In this document: positions 56,583 through 64,000 of the stretch, piece by piece
Layout of the letters: the number at the start of each line of letters is the position of its first letter
Numbering within the stretch: position 1 is the first letter of the stretch
Source of the DNA: Amorphophallus konjac
Lineage: Eukaryota > Streptophyta > Magnoliopsida > Alismatales > Araceae
Direction of reading: 5' to 3'
NCBI GenBank assembly: GCA_022559845.1
Contig: CM040128.1
Span: 72,293,247 to 72,357,246, forward strand
Length of the DNA stretch: 64,000 nt
The notes under the pieces: model-generated
Database searches by the model: none
Told to the model about the DNA's origin: nothing
Seen by the model: the letters and a program-made list of their open reading frames with translations, nothing else
Translations under genes and position numbers: made by a program

Positions 56583-57949
56583 TGTTGAGTAGTGGACAGC
56601 GGATCTAGAGGGGAGGGGTGAATAGATCTGCCCCTCTTTTCGCAATGCAACCCTCTATATATCTAGATAAAATAAATTGCAGCGGAATATAACTAACTTA
56701 ACGAAGGACACAACGGTTTGCTTAGCAAGATGATTACGCAATATAGAGATTGAACCTAAGCATGCATCTAGAATGAAGCAATCACATAAACAAACCACAA
56801 CACAAAGGATTTTAAGGTGGTTCGGACTGAATCCCCAGTCCTACATCCACCCCTCACCAAATCCGGTGAGGCTCCACTAATGCCACGCACTGAACCGAAA
56901 ATTGGAAAGGCCTCCGATTGCCTTCCTACTAACCGCAGGTAGGGACGTCAACACCGCAGATCGGACAACTTCCGATTGCCTTCCTACTAAACACCGGTAG
57001 GGACGATCTTCAGTTTCAATCGTTTGTATGAAATGAAAAAGAATAAATATGAAAACACTCAATCATCAAACAAGATATAGAATATGCTTAAGAAGAAAAA
57101 TTTTGTCTGAGATTGCTGGAGCTTGAGTTAGATGCTTCAATGGTGCCTTCTTCCTTGAGAGATGATCTTCCTTGAGTTCATGAAAAAGACTATGGATGTA
57201 GCTTTGATCTTCCTTTTGATCACCTTGAGTTGATGAAGAGTTTGATGCAGTTTAGATAACCCTTGAGAGCCTTGATTGCTTCTTGCTTCCTTGGAGATTG
57301 AGATAGCTTCAGATCTAGGCTTGAATCCCTTGGAATGGATGAAGATCTTCTTCCCGGAGTACTGTTCATGGCTACAGTACTCGAACTCCTCTCACCCTTG
57401 TAGCCTCCTTTGATCTCCCTTGGATTCACAAATGATCAACTAGGGTTTCTAACCCTCTTGCATGTGTTTTATAACCTTTGAATGGTCCTTAGACATCCTC
57501 CAGACCAGATCCACAATCTATGGAAGATTGGGTGACTTTGGGGTTAAACAAATACAAGGAAAGGGGCTGGCCTCGAGGTGGAAATCGAAGTCAAACATGG
57601 CTGCATCGGGGCTGGCGGTCGACCTACAGCTTCGGGCGATCGACCGCTACTGAGAAACCTACAAACGGATGATCCCCGCGACCTGACCGCGCAGGTCGAT
57701 CCGCCTGCGAGGGCGCAACATTGAGCTTTCACATTTACCATCTCCACTTCATTCCTTGGCAATTCATTGGCATATCTGTCATGAACAAAACATTACATAT
57801 GTCAGTCATATGAGAGTTAAAATAATAATGACTTATAGTGTTTAGCCATTATCAAAACCAAGAATGTCCAATAGCTCAAATGACCACAAGATGATGTCGA
57901 ATGACTCAAATGACCACAGTATGACTGAATTAACCACAGGGGCACAACA
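56583..57949 (-). mobile_element. Solo LTR of another Copia element, reverse orientation
   Basis: The plus strand starts TGTTGAGT and ends GGCACAACA, so both ends have TG...CA form. It is flanked by GACCC at 56578-56582 and 57950-57954. Near its left end TCTAGAGGGGAGGGGTGAATAG is the reverse complement of the CTATTCACCCC..CTCTAGA found at Copia LTR 3' ends, which sets the orientation. No primer site, polypurine tract or coding sequence is present. A single LTR with a target duplication is the usual result of recombination between two LTRs. A minus-strand TATAAAA is at 57467-57473. Confidence 0.87.
57467..57473 (-). promoter_or_regulatory. Possible TATA box of the solo LTR
   Basis: TATAAAA on the minus strand, 480 bp inside the LTR start. 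GGTCGACC-type motifs (57617-57624, 57638-57646, 57694-57701) lie 145-235 bp upstream of it. Confidence 0.45.
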
Positions 57950-57954
57950 GACCC

Positions 57955-58316
57955 ATTACGGTCGGGCGGCCTTAGCCGCATCCGAACCGCCCTAAAAGGG
58001 GAGGAAACCCTATGTTTCCCCCTTCCCATCTCATAAAAACCTCTCAAGCCCCTTCTAACCCTAGCCACCATCTCTTGCAAGCTCTCCAAGTATTTCTTGG
58101 CACCAAAACTCTCAAGACGTAGCCGCGGTTCTCTCGGTGGCATCCCGCGCTCATCCGCCTTCCAAACGGTTCAACGCATCTTCCTTGAGCTTCAAACCCT
58201 CTGAGGTATGTTCTTGATGTGTGGAGGATCACTAATCCAAGGCTATAGCTCTCCAATCTTGTCAAACCATCTCGATCTACAACCCCGTCATGCGATTCTT
58301 TCGATTTGTGTTTTAG
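57955..58316 (+). other. Leader of the Copia-2 extra ORF with a predicted intron
   Basis: Non-coding stretch before the extra ORF. A good 5' splice site (CTGAG then GTATGTTC) begins an intron at 58206. A pyrimidine-rich 3' splice site (TTTGTGTTTTAG) ends it at 58316, exactly before the ATG. The 111-bp length is ordinary for a plant intron. Splicing would explain how an ORF 8 kb from the promoter is expressed, but this is a prediction. Confidence 0.5.
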
Positions 58317-59462
58317 ATGGCCCCAAAGAAGCATTCTTCTCGCAGTGGAGAGGGATCGAGCTCGGCAAGGGGGCGTCGATCCAGAGCAGCCGCGCCAACA
58401 CTCTCTAGCACGGTGTTGGATAGAACCGTACTCCGTCCACGTGCGGTTGACTTTGGTAATCTTAGCCGTCATCTTCCCGGCCTTGTTGATGTCATTTGCA
58501 GTCAACCAAATATAGACGGGTTTATGTCCGCACATCATCGCATCTATCCGAATCTGGTACATCAATTTTACAGTAATTTGTCCATTTCGGGTGATGTTCC
58601 GATTACGACAGTAAATGGGCAGCGAATTATGCTTTCACCGCAAATGTTAGGCGAAGCATTTAATTTACCAAATGAAGGCTATGCTTTTGGGGATATTGAA
58701 GTTTCTGAAACCACAGTGTATCGATACATGACATCTGAGGATATGGGTGATGGATCAGTTGCTGGACTCAATGCCAATCATTTTCCCCCCATGCAACGAA
58801 TTTTACATAGAATGATCACCACCATTTTGCTGCCAAGAGGGGGAGGCCATGATAAGGTCACCGAAAAACACATGTTTCTATTCTGCGGTTTTATAGGTGG
58901 CATTCCTATCAAGTTTCCAGCACTTATCTTAGATCATATCTGTTCAAGTGTGAAGCATAAACATCAGACATTGCCATATGCTGCGGCCTTAACTGCTATT
59001 TTTCAGTATATGGGGCTTAATCTTGCAAGGGAAGCATCTCAAACCATACGAGCTTCTGATATATACACCATACATTCCATATGTCACCACATGGGTTATG
59101 AAATGCGAGATGGGGTGCTGGTGCGTCAATTGAAACGAGGTACACACGCTGCTAGCTCGGGAGAAGATGAGGATGATGAAGAAGAACAGGCCGGCAACCA
59201 ACAACAAGATGTTCCTGCTGAAGCCATGCTCTTCGCGGCGGTACAGCTAATCATGGATCGGTTGGATACAATTGATGGTCGTTTAGACAGGTATGCGGAG
59301 AAAATGGAGGCTATGCAACAAGAATTGTCTGATCTGAAGCTCTTTCATCAAGAAAGCACTCAGTCTATTCACGACGCCTTGGCCACTCAAGCCACCATGT
59401 TTGGTGACATCGTTGATTATATTAGGCGTCCGCCAAGTCCTCAACCTCCGAGTAATGATTAG
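58317..59462 (+). CDS. Copia-2 extra (env-position) ORF, 381 aa, intact
   Basis: An undamaged ORF of 381 codons between pol and the 3' LTR, where SIRE-type elements carry an env-like gene. The N-terminus is basic and Ser/Arg-rich. Residues about 40-270 resemble the domain annotated as putative plant transposon protein, common in plant retrotransposon extra ORFs (FYSNLSISGDVPITTVNGQRI, EAFNLPNEGYAF, then KFPALILDHI). I recognise it by general resemblance only. After an acidic stretch (EDEDDEEEQ) a coiled coil covers about residues 300-370. I see no signal peptide and no clear membrane span, so an envelope role is not supported. It is open although gag and pol are broken. The ATG directly follows a predicted 3' splice site. 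Confidence 0.75.
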   Translation: MAPKKHSSRSGEGSSSARGRRSRAAAPTLSSTVLDRTVLRPRAVDFGNLSRHLPGLVDVICSQPNIDGFMSAHHRIYPNLVHQFYSNLSISGDVPITTVNGQRIMLSPQMLGEAFNLPNEGYAFGDIEVSETTVYRYMTSEDMGDGSVAGLNANHFPPMQRILHRMITTILLPRGGGHDKVTEKHMFLFCGFIGGIPIKFPALILDHICSSVKHKHQTLPYAAALTAIFQYMGLNLAREASQTIRASDIYTIHSICHHMGYEMRDGVLVRQLKRGTHAASSGEDEDDEEEQAGNQQQDVPAEAMLFAAVQLIMDRLDTIDGRLDRYAEKMEAMQQELSDLKLFHQESTQSIHDALATQATMFGDIVDYIRRPPSPQPPSND

Positions 59463-59919
59463 AGGGTTATGCTCATGCGAATTGGCACGCCTCTTTTGAC
59501 TTTCACCCCCTCCTTTTTGATGATGCCAAAGGGGGAGAAACTTTGGTCCTATATATGGGCCCCGGCTATTTATATGTATTTGTGTGATGTGTGCTTGCAT
59601 GCATGTATGATTTCATCATTTTTCGCATCTTACTTAGTTGTGTTGCATTTCAATCAGCATTTCCATTGCATCTTGTAATTTGCTTTTTAACTCAGACCCT
59701 GCTTCCTTTTTAATTCGGTTGTCGGCGGATATGTTTGGAATATGCCTTTGTGGTCAATCTCACATGTTTTGGATCGGTATGATGCATGTGAAGAATGAAG
59801 GTTTTGTTTCTTGATATGGAGGTTGAAGGTTGAATCTCATATGTATGCTAAATCATTTTTGAAGTCATATGTTTTTTACAAGGCATATAGTATTTTGTCA
59901 TCATCAAAAAGGGAGAGAT
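59463..59919 (+). other. Copia-2 3' untranslated region with two purine tracts
   Basis: AAAGGGGGAGAAA at about 59528-59540 (in TGATGCCAAAGGGGGAG) and the terminal AAAAAGGGAGAGA at 59906-59918 next to the LTR. The second is the functional polypurine tract by position. No ORF. Confidence 0.75.
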
Positions 59920-60408
59920 TGTTGAACCCCCTCCTTAAGTGAATGTCTAATTTGATAGCTTTTGATGATGACCAAACACTATATATATATTGTCTTTGAA
60001 GTGTTCTAGCATATAGAGTCTTAAAAAGCTCAAACATTCTATTGAGATCTTGGAGCTAAGGAGGTTAAAAAACAACCTCAACGGGTAAGTTTTTTCAACT
60101 CAAATTACAAGGCTACATCTAATTCACAAGTTAGGTCTTGATAGGGCAAGGAACGTGCATAAGTGCTCAAGGACGGTTGGTGAGATCCACTTTAACTTAT
60201 TGGCCCTTGATCTTGTGTTTTGATGTTCATCTTTTTTGATCTCAAGGGTCAAATTGAGTTGGGTCTTATCTAAGTTTAATTGTACTGGGTTTCTCTTATT
60301 CATGTCCTAGCACATTCCCTTTGATGGCTTAAAACCAACCTTGGAACCCCTTGGCTTGTTCTTGGACTTAGTGGCTTTTTAATCAACCTTTTGGAAGCTC
60401 TGGAACAT

Positions 60409-60694
60409 GGGTCGACCCATTGGGTCGACCCCTTTGCTCTGTAATCTTGAAACAGAATCTGTTACTGAAAGGGTCGACCCATTGGGTCGACCCCAAGCCA
60501 CAAGGGTCGACCCCGAGGGTCGACCCCGAGGGTCGACCCCTGCTAGCATGTTTTTTACACCCGGCGGGTTCCTTCATCACATCTGCAAGGGTCGACCCCA
60601 AGGGTCGACCCATTCACCTGAGGGTCGACCTATTGACCTAGAGCCCTTTTAAACCCTCAAATCCCTCACGAGGGTCGACCCTAAGGGTCGACCC
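60409..60694. repeat. GGGTCGACCC palindrome array in Copia-2 3' LTR
   Basis: Twelve copies start at 60409, 60422, 60471, 60484, 60504, 60517, 60530, 60589, 60602, 60622, 60672 and 60685. The one at 60622 is imperfect at its last base. Neighbours within a cluster are mostly exactly 13 bp apart. The array ends 140 bp before the TATA box. Confidence 0.93.
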
Positions 60695-60833
60695 TTTCAG
60701 TCACGAACCCGAGCCGTGATTTTTGACTTGCTTGCGCATGCACCAATAGGCATACCAATCAAACCTAACCTCCCTAAATCGTTCCAGGAATTGTGGATCT
60801 GGTCTCTAGGGTGTCTTTGAACGTTCCAAACTC

Positions 60834-60841
60834 TATATATA
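60834..60841 (+). promoter_or_regulatory. Probable TATA box of Copia-2 3' LTR
   Basis: TATATATA in AAACTCTATATATACGTC, equivalent to 50243-50250. Confidence 0.63.
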
Positions 60842-61256
60842 CGTCTTATTGGGGTATGAAACCCTAGGGAGAGAGAGGCATCTAAAGTTGTGTTATTTTT
60901 CTAACCCTTGTGAGTGCAGGTTCGCAGCAGCAGCTCTAGGGCTTCTTCCACCTTGTTCTAAGCCTGAAAGTGAAGGGAAGAAGCTTGAATCAAGCCTACA
61001 TATCATCCCGAACAACAAGCTGCGTGGGTTGTCAAAGCTGTAACCTCATTTGTACTACAAAGCTTCATTCTTCCTCAAGGATTGATCTTCCTCCTGCAGA
61101 AGCATTCAATTACATTCAAGGAAGTGAAAGGGGGAGCTTCAACCATGATAAATCATTCTTCACTCCTTACTCTCAGATTTACTTTGTGTCTACTTGAGCA
61201 TTTGATGTAAAACTTGATTCAGTTCCATGTGTAGAATGTTCATGTTCGGAAACACG

Positions 61257-61381
<125 letters not shown>

Positions 61382-61867
61382 TAGCCCAGATCGGGTGCCG
61401 TGTATGTGTGTTTGGTGGTCTACACAGCATGTGTGTGTGGCTTACATCATAGTGAAGTCTTGATCCTCACAAGTGAGGGGTGGACGTAGGGGACACGGTA
61501 GTGTACGCGAACCTCCTAAAAATTTCATTTGTCACTTGTGGTTTGTTCTTCCGCATCTCTAATCTAGTGTGCTTCACGGTGATTTGAGCGTACACCAATT
61601 CCTTTGTCAAACACCTACCATAATCCACACGCATTCACAAGTGTATCCATGTTCGGGTGAGATCTAGTGCTTGTATGTTTACTTGTCATTATTTTCCTTG
61701 GAAGAAATTTTAATTGGCCAATCAATTCACCCCTCCCCTCTTGATTGCCTCCTTTTGAGACTAAACACTCTCCTTCTCGGTTTGCGACGAGGGAGCGGGA
61801 TCTTGGGCTAGACTACTGAACCTGAACTACTACCCTAGTAGGAGGACGCCTCGGCACAAGGGGCCCC

Positions 61868-61869
<2 letters not shown>

Positions 61870-61922
<53 letters not shown>
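61870..61922 (+). repeat. (AG)n microsatellite, about 52 bp
   Basis: Uninterrupted AG repeat in Gypsy-3, about 100 bp right of Copia-2. Confidence 0.95.
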
Positions 61923-61926
<4 letters not shown>

Positions 61927-62997
61927 GCGATGCCCCAGACACTTGATGGAAAGGGCAAAGTAACCACAATGAAAAATCTGGGTCATGTTTCCAAAAGGGG
62001 CAAAATTGCTACAAAAGAAAACCCTCGTCGTACACGTCTCAAAAGGTGGCAAGGGAAAAGGAAAAAGTAAACCCCACTAGTCGAGGACCGAACCCCAACA
62101 GGTGATAGGGCAGGGGAGGGACATCTTCCCAGGTCTCTCGAGCCCTCTTGTGAGCTTTTTAAACACGCTCTTCCTTCCTTCCTAAGTGGTACACCGTGAA
62201 CTCAAAAGATGGTGGAAGCAGAATAAAGAGGACGCCCCCGAATGGGACCTTGAGTGGAAGGAGCAAATCAAGCACGTTAAGCCTACGTTGGGATATGTAA
62301 AAATGGTTTGTGAGTAAGTAAACACATTTGATCCAAGAACCATGCCGATTGTTATGAGAATGATTGTCTTTTGTGTCTAACAAACAAAAAAAATAAACAA
62401 AACAAAAAAAACACACAAAAAGTAAAACATCAAACATAAAAAAGAGAAAAACATTAAAAAAAGAAGAAGAAAAAAGGAAGATAAACAATAAAGCATTTTG
62501 TGTGATTGCATTCGTGTGCCACATCCTAATTTCCTATTCTTATTTAGATGCATGTGTGTCCCATCACACTTCATTACTTTCACCTTCATTGATAAAGGCT
62601 TGGCCCCCTGACCAATTGTCAAGACTAATTGCAAGACAACCATCTATGGAGCAAGGGGCCAAGTCAGAGCGAAAATGCTAACTTGTTTAAGAATTGTGTG
62701 CAGGTGGAAGGAAACAAAGAACAAGAAATTCAACATTTTTTATTCCAAGAACCTTCTAATTGAGAGTGAGTACATCATTCCACTCTAAGCCTCACTCCTC
62801 TCTCCCAATAGTGCTCTCACCACCTCCCTCCAGGCGAGGATCCCTAGGAGGTATCCTCAAACCTTGCGAGGCGGTGCTCCCACCACCCTTCGTTCCCCTC
62901 TCAATCTCCATGTTCGCTGCCACTCTGTGGGGGTAGTGAGGACACTGCTGACACAAAAGTCACGCTCTCGTGCCCTCTGATAGTGCCCCTCACTGTC
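61923..62997. other. Gypsy-3 region without identifiable gene
   Basis: Contains an A-rich tract (62385-62480). Open frames here (for example minus-strand 62159-62524) are Phe/Leu-rich translations of that tract. No gene seen. Confidence 0.55.
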
Positions 62998-63513
62998 CTA
63001 CAGCCATTGTTCAGCTATGCCAAGACTGGCATGGAGCTCCAACAATTGGGCCTCCAAGGCCCTCTTCTCTTCTCTCTCTGTCAACCTTTCAGTTCTTTCT
63101 CTTTCTCTATCTCTCTCTTCCTCAGCTCTTTCTCTCTCCCTGTTTTCCCTCTCTAGCGGAAGGATGATCTTCAGCTCCGAGGCCCCTTGAGAAAGAGCCT
63201 CGTCTGAATAGCGCCGCAATTCCTCCTCCAGCTCTACTATCCTAGCCTCTCCTTGTGCAACACGAGCAAGCATCACCTGCATCTCTCTCGCCTGTCACAC
63301 TCATCATTGTAAGAAACATCGCATGGATGGACAATGAGACTCGAGTGGCCAAATACTCACTTGTGCAGAAAGCATTCCTTCTGCCTCCCCGGCACGCTGC
63401 ATGCCATGAGCAAATTGCTCGTGGAGTAGATCGATCTCTAAGGAGGGGACCCACAAACTAGAGGAGGCACCACCTGCTCCCACTGCTGGCGGGGTTACGC
63501 CGAGCTGGGTGCG
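62998..63513 (-). CDS. Gypsy-3 antisense gene, spliced, coiled-coil protein (partial)
   Basis: Two minus-strand exons in the same phase: 63513-63361 (51 codons) and 63291-62998 (97 codons and a stop). A 69-base intron (63360-63292) with GTGAGTATT donor and TGTGACAG acceptor separates them. Exon 1 is preceded by TTTTTGTAG, a plausible 3' splice site, so more coding sequence lies to the right. The joined reading passes through LHEQFAHGMQRAGEAEG, across the junction into MQVMLARVAQGEARI, and ends in a Glu/Arg-rich coiled coil (ERERAEEERDRERERTER) of about 60 residues. Antisense ORFs downstream of integrase are known in Tat-group elements such as Grande; I infer this is one. Without the splice, a TGA precedes the second exon. 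Confidence 0.6.
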
Positions 63514-63535
63514 CTACAAAAATGCAGAAAGCATT

Positions 63536-63688
63536 GCTGTGCAAAAAACATTCCTTCTGCCTCCCCGGCACGCTGCATGGCATGAGCAAATTGCTCGTGG
63601 AGTAGATCGATCTCTAGGAGGGGACCCACAAACTAGAGAAGGCACCACCTGCTCCCACTGCTGGCGGGGTTACGCCGAGCTGGGCGCG
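63536..63688 (-). pseudogene. Duplicated copy of the antisense-gene exon, defective
   Basis: Near-identical to 63361-63513 at an offset of about 175 bp. It keeps the ATAG acceptor-like edge on its right but lacks one base (CCTCCTAGAG where the other copy has CCTCCTTAGAG), which frameshifts it into a stop. It has also lost the GTGAGT donor (GCACAGCAATGC instead). This looks like a tandem duplication that left one working exon. Confidence 0.75.
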
Positions 63689-63690
63689 CT

Positions 63691-64000
63691 ATAATAATGT
63701 GAAGTGTCAATTAGTGGCTTAACACCAAAAATTTAGGGTAATGATTAGGAGCCTGCATTGCATACACACTTAGCAAAGATTTCAAAGCTACACGGGTGTC
63801 ACCCAACTTCTACTCTATGTCTGCCAAGCGAGCTCATAAGTTCGCTATCATGGTATCATGGGCATCTTACAGCCATGTCATCAGAATCAACATTACCCCC
63901 AAAAAAATAAAAAAATAAAAAAAAATCAATCAAAAAAAGAGAGGAAGAGAGTTGCATCCACCTCACAAGGCCCCCTGGATGGAGTCACTCTGCATACATC
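63691..64000. other. No gene seen
   Basis: Mixed sequence with an A-rich patch at 63898-63940. The upstream exon of the antisense gene may lie here or beyond the window, but I could not pick it out. Confidence 0.4.

Larger units (their letters stand above)
61768..64000 (+). mobile_element. Gypsy-3, 3' part after Copia-2
   Basis: Resumes the Gypsy-3 sequence interrupted at 49370, starting with the CTCTC duplication. It carries an (AG)n tract, about 1 kb without ORFs, and an antisense spliced gene. The 3' LTR was not recognised within the window. Confidence 0.65.

Noticed and set aside
62998..63282. Host gene for the coiled-coil ORF
   Set aside because: Its place downstream of a Tat-like integrase on the antisense strand fits a known retroelement gene position better than a host gene.

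Overview
The window looks like plant nuclear DNA, almost certainly from a flowering plant. Every recognisable protein is retrotransposon-encoded: Ty1/Copia and Ty3/Gypsy gag, protease, reverse transcriptase, RNase H and integrase, with plant-type tRNA-Met primer sites and long (TG)n, (CA)n and (AG)n tracts. I found no host gene, tRNA or rRNA gene. The species cannot be told from the sequence. The window is a nest of LTR retrotransposons inserted into one another; names such as Gypsy-1 are local labels.

Layout, outermost to innermost. Gypsy-3 (+ strand, Tat-like) is the host. Its RNase H-integrase end is at 47412-49102, and its 3' part, with a probably spliced antisense gene, is at 61768-64000. 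Copia-1 (+) lies inside it and ends at 47411. A Tat-like element, Gypsy-2 (- strand, 6866-13421), sits in the 5' LTR of Copia-1, and a chromovirus-like element, Gypsy-1 (- strand, 1-6865), sits in Gypsy-2. A 24.2-kb non-autonomous element (21991-46234, here LARD-1) sits in the 3' LTR of Copia-1. It has 4.8-4.9 kb LTRs, and its interior is a mosaic of minisatellites with no credible coding sequence. Copia-2 (+, SIRE-like, 49371-61767) is a second insertion in Gypsy-3. It is complete, with matching 5-bp target duplications, and contains a reverse-oriented solo LTR (56583-57949).

Genes. gag and pol of Copia-1, Gypsy-2 and Gypsy-3 carry several stops and frameshifts. Copia-2 is the best preserved: two frameshifts and one stop in pol, several stops in gag, and one fully open extra ORF of 381 codons (58317-59462) in the env-like position, with a likely intron just before its ATG. 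Hand comparison of LTR pairs gives about 6% difference for Copia-1, about 3% for LARD-1 (short sample) and about 2% for Copia-2 (short sample), which agrees with the nesting order.

The main unexplained signal is a set of short reiterated motifs in the LTRs. Gypsy-1 and Gypsy-2, from different Gypsy lineages, share a 26-bp quasi-palindromic module repeated at a 32-bp period. Copia-1 and LARD-1 share GGTCRGTGCA in opposite orientations. Copia-2 carries the palindrome GGGTCGACCC at a 13-bp period, and the solo LTR carries GGTCGACC. All contain a GGTC/GACC core. In five of the LTR families part or all of the array lies roughly 100-1000 bp upstream of a TATA box. Two nested insertions fall exactly inside such a motif.
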